This document shows positions 49,323 through 61,345 of a stretch of DNA of 64,000 nt, in pieces. The position numbers and the translations under genes are program-made. Location of the stretch: contig JAUCBN010000036.1 of assembly GCA_035048815.1 (NCBI GenBank), positions 2,924,001 through 2,988,000 on the forward strand. Reading direction: 5' to 3'. The notes beneath the pieces were generated by a model, which saw nothing but the letters and a program-made list of their open reading frames with translations, did no database searches and was not told where the DNA came from. The number at the start of each line of letters is the position of its first letter. The first letter of the stretch is position 1. The stretch is from Abelmoschus esculentus (Eukaryota; Streptophyta; Magnoliopsida; Malvales; Malvaceae).

Positions 49323-52300
49323 AGCTTGTCATTGAACCTAATATAACTAGCATGATCTTTCCATCAAGACTGTTAGAAACACAAAATGAAGGAATATTTC
49401 AGAAATTACCCGTGTTAGAAAGTCTCTCCCATTAGAATCAGTATGAAACACCTTGTTCGTGACCATATTTGCTGTCAGCCGAGTAATAATCTCTTTCCCA
49501 ACACCATCATCCATGGGGATCGGACCGATCTTCAAAATAATACGTTGTCAGAAATACTTGGCAACAAGCAATTAGTGAAATGACACCATTATACTTCATA
49601 TACAATAGATAGCATTCACCTGAGGCATTGCTTTCAATAACAGGCACAGTTCAAATTCATTTGACAGGGGAAAAAAGGATAACATATATGCTAAGATTCG
49701 AATTCATTTTAGATTGCCTTACAGTGAATTCGATTTCAGCATGCTCTTTGTCTTTATAAAGTCTTGTGACCTAAGGAATGGATATAGATAACAAAAATTA
49801 GCTATTTTTTTGGGAGGGAAGCACTGAAGTGAACTCAAAGAAAAGTAATGACCTGGTAGATCCATTCATTAAACTGTTGATAAACTTCATCAACTAGGGG
49901 TCCACGAGTGACCCTCAATGGCACCTGCAGGGGGTAATGCATATTTTAGACCTGTGATATGCCAAGATGAAAATGCTCAATGACAGGCTTACCGATCGTG
50001 AAACAACAGTTGGAGGTGAATCGTTCGGCCGGAATATATATGCACCAGATGCCTGTAAGATTGATCAACATTATAAGACTGGAATTTAAGCAGGCTCTTA
50101 TGATCTCAACATGAACTCTTTCAATGAAATCCGGAATGCAGTGATTGCTTACCTGGAAATCAGAACCACCTGTGCTTGAACCATACCACAGGAAGCTCTG
50201 CTGCACCGGTACATCTACCTGATGAAATGGAAAAATCAAACATGCTTACCAAAAGGTAACAGAAATGGAATTCAAAGCAAAGCAAATAAGAATTCTGAAA
50301 GTGGGGATTTACATGTAGTGATCATTGTCTGGAAACTACAAACAACTTACTCCAGTTCGAGAATTATACATCCGTTGGAGCTGGCCAGAACTAGTAGAAA
50401 AAGACATCTTTAGATTTCCCTTCCCAACTTCAATTTTCCCATTTTGTGGCTTCGCTGAGACTATTGCAGTTGTGCCTTGTCCTACACCATTGTTGTTGTA
50501 ATATAAAAGATAGAACAGTAATGTATGAAATTTCCTTTTCGCTTATAGATTTCAAGACCTCAACAACAGTCCAGTGCCGGAATTGAAAGAAGTGAACTAT
50601 CTACCTTTTCCAGGCCCTTTGGAAATGAAGTAAGTATTCCAGCCTAGTGGTGGTATAGATGCTTGAAAATGTAGCCAGTACTTTGGAGCCGTACCCGAGG
50701 ACCATCCCAAGTAAGCCTTTGTGTAGAAATTTCGTACATTTCTTGTAACATTATCCAAAGCTATATATTGTGCATCAATGTTATTACCAGAAGAATCTTG
50801 GACAACAAGGTTGGCTTCATTAACCTGTAAATGGTTCAAGACGGGACCGAAAAGTTACACTTATACTAGATCAACAGAAACCAGAAAGATAAAGTGTCAA
50901 AATGTACTCACTGGTATTCTGACAAATTCAGTTCGATTCCATCCGAGAGGATTATATGCTACCACCACCTGAAAGTGACCATTTTCCGAAAAATCAATGA
51001 AATCTAAAAAAAAATGAATTCTTGAAGAGAAAGAGAAAGAAATATGCAGAAAAATTACCAAGCTCTTCCCTTGTGGAATATCCTTCTCTGTTGGTGGACA
51101 GTAACTGATGTTGAGTAGTTGACACTGTTAGAAATGGTTGAAAGTTGCAGTGTCAGACAAAGAAATGAAACCTCATTTTTCAAAGTAAAATAGTTCACCA
51201 GTTACAATTGAGAGATATAGAATTTGTTTTCCTGGTTAAATCCATGAATCTAAATGAATATGTTGACTACAAATCAAGAAATTAAGATATCGAATTTCGA
51301 TTAAAGGAAATCTCAGATATTTACAGTACAAGGAGTCATTAACACCTCTTCATGCCTTACCTGGCTAAATGTATTTCCAGATTCTTCACATTTATCTCCG
51401 GAATTTTTCTTGGTTAGGCATGAGAGAGCAGAAGATACAACAGCTTCGGTCTGTGACGTAAAAAGTTGTTCAATTTTCAGTGATGAAATATAGAAATCCG
51501 ACATACATGATTATAGTAGTTCAGGATATGAAATTGAAAACAACCAATAGGGTCGAAATAAGGAGGAAGTTAGCTGCCAACCTCAGTGACTCCTATTGCA
51601 AGTCGTTTCGAGTAGTCATCAGTTGTATGCTGTTTGGCCGTACCACTGACAGCATCATGGTGCTGTGCAATACCTAGAGCATCTCCCAAACTAAAAGTAT
51701 TGGGACCACTGGATCTCTTTCCCACCAAGAATTCAAGTTGTCTTGCTGCCTATTCAAAGATACCAAAAAAAATCAATTCGATTTTATCATAACAACATGC
51801 AAAAAGAGCCTCTATTGCAAACTTCTTTACTTTGACATAGAAAATTATACATTGAAACTCATATACAAAAGACAGGGTAGGTTCAGGGTTTCATCAAGCA
51901 AATGCAATCTATACAGGTTGGAGGAAATGAGTTCGATATGTTGTTCTGTTTCAACATTGCTGCCACAGGAGTTATTTTGATGTCATACCAAATAATATCC
52001 ACTAAGCTTCCGAACAAATCGTTTAAAGGCTGGCCGACTTGTGAAATATCCTGTCCAGTAAGCATTTGGGCTGTCTGCATAACTGCCAAGAATCATCAGA
52101 CAAACATATATGCAGTAGATCAGCCTAAGTTAACTGGAAAAGAAAAGGTGACAAAGCAGATGAAGATGAGAACAATGACAAGGAGGAAAACATGTAGTGC
52201 TTACGGAAAATAGTCATCGGTTTTAATCGGCCATGGTTCATTTGCAGCATTTTTTGCATCAGTATACAAGGATGGTGTTGAATACAATGCATTAACTCTG

Positions 52301-54142
52301 CCATCCTGAGAAAATGGAACAGAAACAATAATGACACTGAGAAAGAAAGACAAAGTAGAAATTACAGATTTCTTTAGTTATTTAAACATGCAGTTTGGAA
52401 CAATCTATTGTGCATCAATGGTAAATTCAAGCTCAGAAGCTACAATTCTGAAAATTTTAGTGATTAAATCGATTTCGTCACGAGAACTACCTTGTTAACA
52501 TAGTGTATAAATTTGTCCATCTGCCGGAACCAAGTTTCGGCATATTGATACTGGAAATCATCTCCCATTGTCCACATAATATGGTTTGTCCTTGTCACAT
52601 TGGTCTATAGACAGAATAAAAGAAACACAAAAACTGTCATATGAATGCTTATGATTCACCTAGGAAGATATAGGCCAACATGATTCCATTATCACAACCC
52701 GAAAAACAACAAAAACCGAAAAGGAACAAATATTTTACTTGGATCATTGCAGCGTTAATGAAGTCATTAACCCGCTGTTCAACATTGTAATCGAATAGAA
52801 GAGGATTATCCTGCAATCGTAGAGAGTAAATACATGAGGAACAAGTAACCCGAAAACAGTCCGATACATAGATCACACAACTCTTGTTAAGCATTGCAGA
52901 ACCTGAACAAGCACAGAGTCATCATTCACTTCGAAATGGAAACCGGGTGGAGGACTATAATGAATGGGAAACGCATTTGCAAAAATCTGCAGATAACCCA
53001 ACAAATGAACTATTAATACTATGAAGCTCCTTGCAGATGGAAAAGGTTAAAATTGCAGGATTCTTCAATTCCAAACCTGAGATGAAGAACCAAAAGTGTT
53101 GGACCCTCGCCATATAACCTCGAGAGATTTGTTGTTCTTCCTTTGTGCTCTGTCCTGGTAATCAATTCTTGCAAAGTGCATTGAATCAAAACCTACCTGC
53201 ATGAACAATGTAGTCATCCAAAATGTGTCATTCTCCAGATTAAATGGTGAAAACTGAAAGTACTGTTGAGACGCACCTCGGCACCGAGGAGGTAACCTTG
53301 CACAGCAGAATGACCAAAAGGATCGATTTGCCATCCGGCACGAGGAACCGTGTTGAATTGCTCTTTTAACGCTCGATGACCTAAAGTTGTTTGATCAATC
53401 ATGTCTATGTAATGTGTGGTGGCTTCATCATGCATACACCAACCACCATTACTGCAGATACACCCCAAAAGGCCAGTTTCAATATAGATTCAATAATCAA
53501 ACCTTCAGATTTCAAGTTACTAGGTAATCAAAATCAACATACACAAATTCCAATTGGCCTGCATCTACAAGTTTTTTCACTTGTTCTTGTATTTCCAGAC
53601 TTTGTTCTGCCCACCACCGTTGGAAAAAAGCCTATGTTCATATCAAACTTCATTATTAGATGTCGAGTAAACAATCAAACTCGAAACTCGAAGAGAAACA
53701 AGAGAAGAATAGAATCCAATATGATGGAACTGGATGGATTTACCATCTCAGCAAACACAAATTTTCGATTCGGGTCACGACGCAATGCTTCAACAACCGA
53801 GTCCAACACATTCTGAACACAAGCACCCTGCACAAGAAAATCACTTTAAAACATCAAACATCAATGAGTAATAACAACATTAACATGGTCAACGCTAAAA
53901 AAAGATTATGAACCAACCTGAATGCTGTTGTTTGATCCAACATAGTACTGATCAACAGTCTTCAACCAGCCAACATCATCATGTGAATGTGGAACTAAAT
54001 GAACGTTCAGTTTTCCGGGAACAATCCCGGCACCGGTACCGTACATCACATCAACTCCTTCAACTGTCTTCACATAAAAACAACAAACAAGAACAACAAA
54101 AGCTGAAATCGAAAAAATCTCAGGCGTTCTCATTTTCTTCAT
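47392..54142 (-). CDS. GH38 alpha-mannosidase, lysosomal/vacuolar type
   Basis: Twenty-nine exons can be joined without a frame break to 1011 residues, close to my recollection for Arabidopsis At3g26720. A signal peptide (FSISAFVVLVCCFYV) precedes the GH38 catalytic domain. HSHDDVGW (residues 52-59) holds zinc ligands, NGGWCMHDEA (134-143) lines the active site, and GWQIDPFGHS puts the nucleophile at Asp176. AQHHDAVSGT lies later in the domain. The beta-sandwich C-terminal domains follow and end in TFLLKFQ. The enzyme trims alpha-mannose from N-glycans in the vacuole or apoplast. Exon borders from the 5' end begin 53918-54142, 53744-53827, 53543-53631, 53277-53451 and 53077-53196. The last three are 47824-47871, 47674-47742 and 47392-47583. 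The ATG at 54142 is the first after an in-frame leader without ATG. Confidence 0.95.
49288..49322. repeat. Compound (TA)n(TG)n microsatellite
   Basis: An alternating AT run passes straight into GTGTGTGTGTGTGTG inside an intron of the alpha-mannosidase gene. It is likely length-polymorphic. Confidence 0.85.
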
Positions 54143-54382
54143 CTTTTCACATAGCAATAATACAGTTCTTTCTCATTGTTGTCAATGCCATTGTTACATT
54201 TATAATGACATTTCCAAACATCATAAATGACAATAACAAAAAGACAAACAGTCCCCTTGTGCTGTCTGGGTGGGTAGGCCAGAGCTCGGCAGTATATGGC
54301 AAGTTATTAATAGGGATTAAATAATTGGATTTTTCTAAACTTTATAAAAGATGCCTGTGTTTTAAGTGATACTTAAATATCA

Positions 54383-54927
54383 GGCATAATGATAATTTTA
54401 AGCCTTAACGTCTATAATTTTTATCATTTTGATTCTTATTTTTTTGGATAAATTTAACCCTTAACTTATATATTTTTGACAAATATCTTATTTTTAACTA
54501 ACATAATAATTAAATTGTTAAAAATTTAACAATATTAACATATTATATATATATATAATAATATATTTTAAATAACATGACATCTAGCCTCATTCTACAT
54601 ATGACATCATTATCGTTAAATTTTTTATGATAATAACAAATATATACAAGTAAAATATAATTTTATTCTAACATAAAATATAAAATAATTAAAACTCAAA
54701 TAAAATATTAAAAATTAATTAAATCTAAAATAAAAGACTACTAAACATTCTTAAATCTTAAATATCATTTTACATATGTATGACATATCATTATCGTTAG
54801 TTTTTTAACTATCTAATCATCGTGCTAGTTAAAAAAAAAATAAGATATCTGTTAAAAAATATAGATTAATGACTAAATTTATCTAAAAAATAGGATAATT
54901 TCCAAAGATTAAAATTACCTTTATACC
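54383..54927. mobile_element. Long-TIR MULE-type non-autonomous element, copy A
   Basis: The left end is GGCATAATGATAATTTTAAG. The right end in reverse complement is GGTATAAAGGTAATTTTAAT. Both arms continue inward through ATAATTTTTATCATTTT-like and TTGGATAAATTTAACCC-like text. The flanks are TAAATATCA (54374-54382) and TAAATATTA (54928-54936), a 9-bp duplication with one mismatch. No coding capacity. The same family occupies 62296-63208. Confidence 0.75.
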
Positions 54928-54936
54928 TAAATATTA

Positions 54937-55526
54937 TTTATATTTTCTTATCCATTTACATTATGGTAACTTCCAAAGATTTTATATATTCGAATATATT
55001 TAGGATTAGTTTAACATTATTTTCGAAAAAGTATGATGAGAATATTAAACCTGAAAACAATATATTTTGTTGGTTTATCTGAAAATATTCAATGCAATCT
55101 CCATCAACATTAAAGCATAAGCAATCGTGTCTCTCTTTCTTGTCAACTTAAGTTATATACGTAGGCAAAGACCCTCGCCAGAAATAAGATTAGGGTAAAG
55201 GAAAACGACGCAAATGTCCTCGGTTGTGGCTCTGGCATTGTTTGCCGGCTTTACCTCTTACTTACAGACAAAATGCTAGTTTCGATCAGTTCAATGTGGT
55301 CTTGGTTTTTGACTCTAGACTTAGTTGGTAACGTTTTCTATCCTTGAATTTGTATATATATGGGTAATTATTTTATATATAAATACTGAAAATAATTTTT
55401 TTTACGACTATCTTCGTTCTAGGGTTTTTAATACGTGAGATTAAAGTGAAATATAAAGTTTAGGAAATTTTCTATAATATATACATCTACCTGTGTTTAA
55501 GGTTAAATTTTAGATCAGAACGTTTG
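54937..55526. other. Intergenic
   Basis: AT-rich, with a GC-richer stretch at about 55130-55320 that contains no recognised product. Confidence 0.35.
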
Positions 55527-55787
55527 TATCTAAATCGTTTAACTTTTTTTATACTTTTATTTATATCTCTATTTTAAATTAGAGGGTTAGGGTTTAGGGT
55601 TTAAAGTTTAATGTTAGGAGTTGAGGTTAGGGTTTAGGGAATTATGAGCGGGTTGTATTTTTTAGGGTGTAAGGTTTAAGATTTAAGATATAGAAAATAA
55701 GTGTTAGAGTTTAAAATTCAATTTTTTAGAAATTTTTAATAAGAGACAAAGATGAAAGCATAATAGAGAGGCAGATGATTTTTATCC
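55527..55787 (+). repeat. MITE copy (family of 26818)
   Basis: It runs from about CTAAATCGTTTAACTTTTT to GAGGCAGATGATTTTTATCC. The interior has GGGTTTAGGGTTTAAAG, TTGTATTTTTTAGGGTGTAA and GAGTTTAAAATTCAATTTT in the same order as the other copies. The right end is well kept. The left end is eroded, and no clear target duplication was seen. Confidence 0.65.
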
Positions 55788-55985
55788 TAGGTGTTTATGT
55801 TTAGTATTTTAAAATTAATATATCATGATTAAAATTTAGAATTTGGGTTAAAATTTATAAATTTAATCCCTAAAATCTTAAACTCTAATCTCATTTCCAA
55901 AACTAAGGTACTCGTAATTTTTTTGTTTCCACCGCCTGTGTATTAAATATAAATACTATAAATGCGTAATTACATCATGCACAGA

Positions 55986-56262
55986 CAGTAAAACCTTTTT
56001 ATTTCTACAAGCGCTCTAAATTTAAGAGTTAGTTTATGTGTTTAGAATTTAAGTATCGTTGTATGAATTTAGAGTTTAAGATTAGAATTTAGAGTTTATA
56101 GGTTAACATTTAAATCTCTAACATATCATAAAATCTAAATCTTAACCTCCAAACCCTAAATTCTAACCACAATATTCAAATTCTAAACTATTAAACTATA
56201 AACCTAAAATAGATATCTAAACCCTAAAATTAAAGCGCTTGTAGAAATAAAAAGTTTTCACG
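55986..56262. repeat. Foldback element with a conserved 25-base arm
   Basis: CTTTTTATTTCTACAAGCGCT on the left (about 55994-56014) is mirrored on the right by AGCGCTTGTAGAAATAAAAAG (about 56234-56254). Around this, GTAAAAC and GTTTTCAC also pair, and the inner arms are degenerate TTTAGAATTT/AAACCCTAAAT text. The predicted hairpin is about 275 bases. Ends may extend further left, to about 55925. Confidence 0.7.
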
Positions 56263-57089
56263 GCTAGTACATAATATATATTAGTGACGGATCCAAATAT
56301 AACTCACAGTATGCAAGTGTTCATTCTGAATTATAAATCTATCCATTTTATCGATTGTGTTCACCTCAAATATTTTATTTGTGTTCCATAGATAAATTAT
56401 AATCAAAGATCGACTAAAAATATTCATCATTTAAAAATATTTTTAAATCTATTATCGATATAAATAAATATTTTTTTACAAAACGAATATATCCATACTT
56501 ATAATATATACAAATTCAAGTAACATAAATGAATTATGGATTTGAAGTAACAACTTGGATGTCTGTAGTCAGGGACGGATTTTATTTTATTTTTGTTTTT
56601 TTATCTAATCTTTTTTAAAAAAAATAATTTTTTATGAATTTATTTCCTACTTTTAAATATTTATGTTTTGTCTTTATTAACCTTAAATCTTAATTCCGTC
56701 CTTGTCTGTGGTTGCTAATATAAATGCTGAAATGGTGTAATTTGTAGAGAACTGTTCTAGTTCAGATTTTTTAGTTTGATTTTTCAAGAGAAAAATCACA
56801 AAAGAATGATGGTAAAAGTAGGTTGAATTTAATTAATATCCTTTATTAACCGAGCTAGAAACCTAGAACTAAAAAAACTTAAGCTAGAATTAATTAATGG
56901 TATTAGGATAATAAGTTAACAATTTTGTTAATAAATAAAGTTGGGCTAATAAGATAGAAGACCTTTATTTATATTAATTAGAATTAAATTTCAACGCTAA
57001 TCAAAATCATATAACAAGACCAACAAGTATTAAGTATATTGATAAAGTATATTATTTTTTAGAGAAATAATTTAAGTTTAAATTTAAAA

Positions 57090-57340
57090 AAATATGGTAT
57101 TTCTCTTAATTGTATCTTTATTAGTGTCTTCATTTTAAATTAGTGAGTTTAGAATTTAGGATTTAAGGTTATGGTTTAAAATATTATGGGTAGAGTATAT
57201 TTTTAACCTATAGAATTTATGGTTTAAGATATAAAAAATTAAAGTTAGTATTTAAAATTTAATTTTTTAAGATTTTATAACAAGATATATAAAAAGAGAC
57301 ACGATTAGAAGGTACGTGATTTATACTCCTCTACTGCTTA
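57090..57340 (+). repeat. MITE copy (family of 26818), diverged
   Basis: It keeps the order TTTAAATTAGTGAGTTTAG, AGAGTATATTTTTAACC, ATTTAAAATTTAATTTTTTA and AGAAGGTACGTGATTTATACTCC. Ends are approximate. Confidence 0.5.
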
Positions 57341-57644
57341 TCATTTGGCACCTGGTGAGATGTGACTTTACGATTTATAAAATTATTTACCATAAATGGA
57401 CATAACAATCTTTATTTTCCTTTACCAGATGTTGCAAGAAAATCATGAGACTGCAGATAGTTTCCATACATGAGAATACAGTCAGTCTGTACTATATTAT
57501 AGAATTAGTGGAAACATGAATGAGATGAGATGCATTTCAATGAAAATAACTGAAGAGCTTACAGAGCTTTTGAAAGAAGTAATAACTGCACCACGTAAAT
57601 CCTCTGCTCCTTCTGCGTACCTTCATTCATTTCTTCACATCAAA

Positions 57645-57845
57645 CTAAAGGATTTAAGGTTTAAGATTTTAGTTTAAGGGTTTTGGTTAGAGTTTAGAAA
57701 ATTAGAAGTATGTATACTTTTTTAGGTATTTAGAGTTTAGGATATAAAAAATAAAAGTTAAGGTTTAAAATTTAATTTTTTAATAAATTTTCAAATAAGA
57801 TAAAGGGAGGCACAAGATAGAAGCATAAAATTTTTGCTCCATTAA
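57645..57845 (+). repeat. MITE copy (family of 26818), 5' part missing
   Basis: It contains GGATTTAAGGTTTAAG, TGTATACTTTTTTAGG, GGTTTAAAATTTAATTTTTTA and AGATAGAAGCATAAAATTTTTGCTCC in family order. The left terminus is not recognisable. Confidence 0.5.
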
Positions 57846-57900
57846 TATCCATCTCAGATGCTACAATGAAGAGTTTCCAAATCTGAAAAAAGGGTTTTGG

Positions 57901-58802
57901 AGAAATTATTATATGAACTCTTTTCACCACCTAAGATATGGTCCTAACCAATTAAAATAAGACACATAATATATTTTTTTCATATCATATTTACACATAA
58001 GTATCATCCAAATCATTCATTTTAATGCATTTGATTTAAAAATGAAAAAAAATATTACCAAAGATTTTTTATGTTGTCTTCCTCTTTATTGTTTAATTTT
58101 TTTAACCCCTAACCCTAATCCTAAACCCTAAACCCTAAATCTAAACCTTAAACCCAAACACTAACCCTACCCTAAACCCTAACACTAAATCCTAAACCCT
58201 ATCACTAACCCTAAACCTTAACACTAACCATAAACCCTAAATCTAAACCTTAAACCCTAACACTAACACTACCCTAAACCCTAACCCTAAATCCTAAATC
58301 CTATCACTAACCCTAAACCCTAAATCTAAACCTTAAACCCTAACACTAACACTAACCTTAACCCTAAACCCTAACACTAACCCTAAACCGTAAATATAAA
58401 CCTTAAACCCTAACTCTAACCCTAACCTTAACCCTAAACCCTAAACCTTAATCCTAACCCTAACTTAAATAATAACACAAAACCCTAAACCCTAACTCTA
58501 ACCCTAAACCTTAAACCTTAAACCTAAATCACAAAACTTTAAATCACTAATCCCTAAACCACTGATCTTTAACCCTAAACCCTAAACTTTAAATCTTAAA
58601 TCCCAAATCTATATAAAGAGAAAGATGATACAAGAAATCTTTGATAATATTTTTTTTCTCTTTTAAATCAAAGACATTAAATTAGGTGATTTGGCCAATG
58701 TTTATGTATAAATTTGATATGAAAAGAATATATTATATATCTTAATTTAATTAGTTGAGACTATATCTTAGGTAATGGAAATGGTTTATGTAATAATTTT
58801 TC
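57901..58802. mobile_element. Foldback/MULE-like element with telomere-repeat core
   Basis: Inverted arms of about 190-200 bases lie at 57901-58100 and 58612-58802. Matching blocks in order include GAAATTATTATATGAAC with its partner, ACCTAAGATATGGTCCTAAC with its partner, ATAATATATTTTTTTCATAT with its partner and AATATTACCAAAGATTT with its partner. The 10-base text AGGGTTTTGG directly precedes the left end (57891-57900) and follows the right end (58803-58812), a target duplication of 9-10 bases. Between the arms lies about 500 bases of degenerate telomeric repeat. There is no coding sequence. Confidence 0.75.
58103..58610. repeat. Interstitial degenerate telomere-like array
   Basis: It is built of CCCTAAA, CCCTAA, CACTAA, CCTTAAA and similar 6-8 base units, all in the C-rich orientation. 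A higher-order period is visible: CCCTAAATCTAAACC or a close variant starts at 58133, 58235, 58318 and 58388 (spacings about 102, 83 and 70). It is not a clean telomere and sits exactly between the two inverted arms. Confidence 0.9.
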
Positions 58803-59031
58803 AGGGTTTTGGTCAGAAAACCCAAAGAGTGGGATGACCTTTTGAGTTGGCAAATATCAAACTTAAATTTGAATACTTGTATGGTACCTATATGACAAAA
58901 GATAGGTCCCCAAAGCATGTGAGTCAGGTTTTGATAGGTCCCCATAAAGCTCAGGCACATCAAGGTGTTCCTATCTCTTTTCTTCTTGTCATTCTTTTAC
59001 AACATGAATCCTCTGTTTTCAACTTCGGGGG

Positions 59032-60330
59032 CGGAAATGGGCCGGGTTGGTGGCAACTATTTGGGTTCAGGCAGTCTGTGGAAACAACTACACTCTACAC
59101 ATTTGGCAATTACTTCCGTGCATTAAAATCTCTCATTGCTTTGACTCCGCTGCAGCTCAAAATCTGTCAGTGGATAAAGATGTAGGGAAGGCTTTCGGAC
59201 TTGTTTCTGGTTTTGCTTCCGATTGTTTGCCGACGTTGGTTTTACTCATCATCGGATCAGTCGAAGGGCTTATAGGATATAGTGCTCAATGGCTTGTTAG
59301 CCAGTGAATTCGTCCTCTTCCGTATTGGCAGGTAACCTTCTTGTTATACAGTGTTTGTATTGACATATATCACATGTCTGCCTGCAGGCTGCAAAGCTTT
59401 AGCTAATTTTGTATTACATGGTCGATTGCAGATGTGTATAGTGCTCTGTCTGGGAGGCAATAGCGCGACATGGATGAACACGGCAATCGAGTCCCGGTCT
59501 CGGAGATCTCTAAGGGCTACCTTGGCCTCAGCACTGCAATATTCACAGATATATGCACGGCTCTCTTTTCTTCAGACCCTTCAACATTTCTCTTCATTCT
59601 AGCCGTTGTTTGCCTGGCTGCCTCCTTCTTCCTTCACGAAAACCCTCCAGCTTCAAAGCCAAGTGAATTCCAACAAGAAACGTAATATTTTAACATCTTC
59701 AATCTCATGGTTATCACAGTAGCTGTCTTTCTTTTGGAGTTTTACATCAATGGAAGTCATGGCCAGCTTCTATCATTGGTATTTGCAGTAGGACTTCTTA
59801 TCCTATTACTACTCCATTGGGAGCCTCATTATATTCTATTCCGTCCAAGCCAAGGTCTGCTTCCGATATCGAGCAACCAATAAAAATGCCATTGCTAGTG
59901 AACCAATCAGAGAAGCCAAAGACAACGCCAACAGCCGGTGTTGAGCCGCAGTATGTCGAACAAAAACAGCTTTCAATCGGACAGGACCATACGATCGTCG
60001 AGATGATATGAACATTTGATTTCTGGGTATTATTTGTCTCATTTCTCTGCGGTGTTGGAACAGGACCGTGATGAACAACATGGGACAAATAGGGCTTCTT
60101 TAGACGCATTGGTTCAGGTTTATTATCAGAATACTTCATCTGGTAATCAAATTTATGTTCCCTCTCCCTTTTTCCTCTGAAAAAAAAACAAAACATTCAT
60201 GGCCAAGGCCACTATGGAATGCAGCATCTCAAATTATAATGGCTGTTGGATACATCATCATGGCCTTTGCCTTGCCAGGCTCACTATACATCGACTCGAT
60301 TCCGGTTGGGACTTGGGATATGTTATCAGG
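59032..60330 (+). pseudogene. Nodulin-like/NFD4-type MFS transporter, decayed
   Basis: Pieces in order: WAGLVATIWVQAVCGNNYTL (59038-59307, stopped by TGA); MCIVLCLGGNSATWMNTA (59432); SEISKGYLGLSTAIFTDICT in another frame up to 59685; then YINGSHGQLLSLVFAVGLL. After these come QSEKPKTTP and a DHTIVEM start of the second half, followed by FDFWVLFVSFLCGVGTG and PRPLWNAASQIIMAVGYIIM. The order follows plant nodulin-like major facilitators, which are membrane transporters of uncertain substrate. At least three frame changes, stops and deletions (for example the VLVT-like segment after WMNTA) rule out function. Ends are approximate. Confidence 0.85.
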
Positions 60331-60796
60331 TTCGATAGACAATAATCGTCTCAGTTGCTTTCAAGTTGTTTGGACTAAAATATCGGGACTAAAATAATCG
60401 TCCCGAACTTGAATTTTCCGACACATTTGGTACAAATCATTTTATGAAATGTTTGAAAATATAAATACTAAAAAAAATATAAGTATCAAATTTTTAAAAA
60501 GAAAACACTCGGGTACCATATTTGTAAAAGTGAAAAATTCAAGTACCAGATTGGTTTAAAAAATATTATTGGTATATTATATTTACAAGAGTGACAAATC
60601 ATTTTTAAAATGGTCGTATTTCATTTTCAGCTGCCTCACTTGAAGAAGTAAATTACAGTAATTGGGTAAATTTGAAGGATGCTTTTACTCTTTCAACTTT
60701 GTTTACGCTGAACATTAAGTTATTTTTATATTTGTATATTTACATATTACTGTCACGTTTTTCTGTTTAAATCAGAGATTAAATATTCGTAAATAC

Positions 60797-61345
60797 CCTA
60801 AACATTCTATTATTTTGTGGATGGTAATTTTGGATAGATTGTCTACTCGAGATAGGTTGTTAAAGACGGGTCGAGAGATGGAGGAAGAGTGTATGTGTTT
60901 GCGAGGGCATGATGAAGTCTCGAGATCATCTCTTCTTGGCTTGTAGATTTGTCAGGACTGTATGGAATGAGATTTTGAGGTTATGCGGGGTCCATAGAAG
61001 TATGTTGGTGTGGAATGTTGAATTAGATTGGTTGTGTTCGCATTTGAGGGGAAGGTCCTTGATTGTTCAATTGTTTAAGCTAGCTTGGGACTCCTTTGTG
61101 TACTTTGTATGGGAGGAGCGTAATAGAAGGATATTTCGGCACACGAGTAGGTCTGAAAATTGTATACTTAGGTGCATTATAAACGTGGTTCGTATTCGTT
61201 TACGGGGTAAGAGTATACATTTAGATGATGTAAATAGGACTCTTTGTACATCTTGAGAAATTCCCTAGTCTGGATGGCTGTCCAAAATATACTTTGAGAG
61301 ATTTATTTTCTTATCTTGGATAATAAAATACACACTTATTTAAAA
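60797..61345 (+). mobile_element. 5'-truncated LINE, zf-RVT end, with 16-bp target duplication
   Basis: It starts within the zinc-finger end of a plant LINE (WMVILDRLSTRDRLLKTG, a frame change, then SRDHLFLACRFVRTVWNEIL and EERNRRIF). It ends in an A-rich tail. AAATATTCGTAAATAC flanks both sides exactly (60781-60796 and 61346-61361). The 3' end (GATGATGTAAATAGGACTC, CTTATCTTGGATAAT) matches the LINE at 26945, so both belong to one family. The intact duplication says this insertion is younger. Confidence 0.88.

Noticed and set aside
51883..52213. Frames within the alpha-mannosidase region that suggested extra genes
   Set aside because: They are out-of-frame readings of the mannosidase exons and introns. 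The joined exon chain accounts for the region.
58103..58610. A true chromosome end or fusion point
   Set aside because: The units are too degenerate and the array is exactly bordered by inverted arms and a duplicated target, which points to an inserted element.
58103..58610. CRISPR-like array
   Set aside because: The units are contiguous telomere-like words without unique spacers, and the DNA is plant nuclear.
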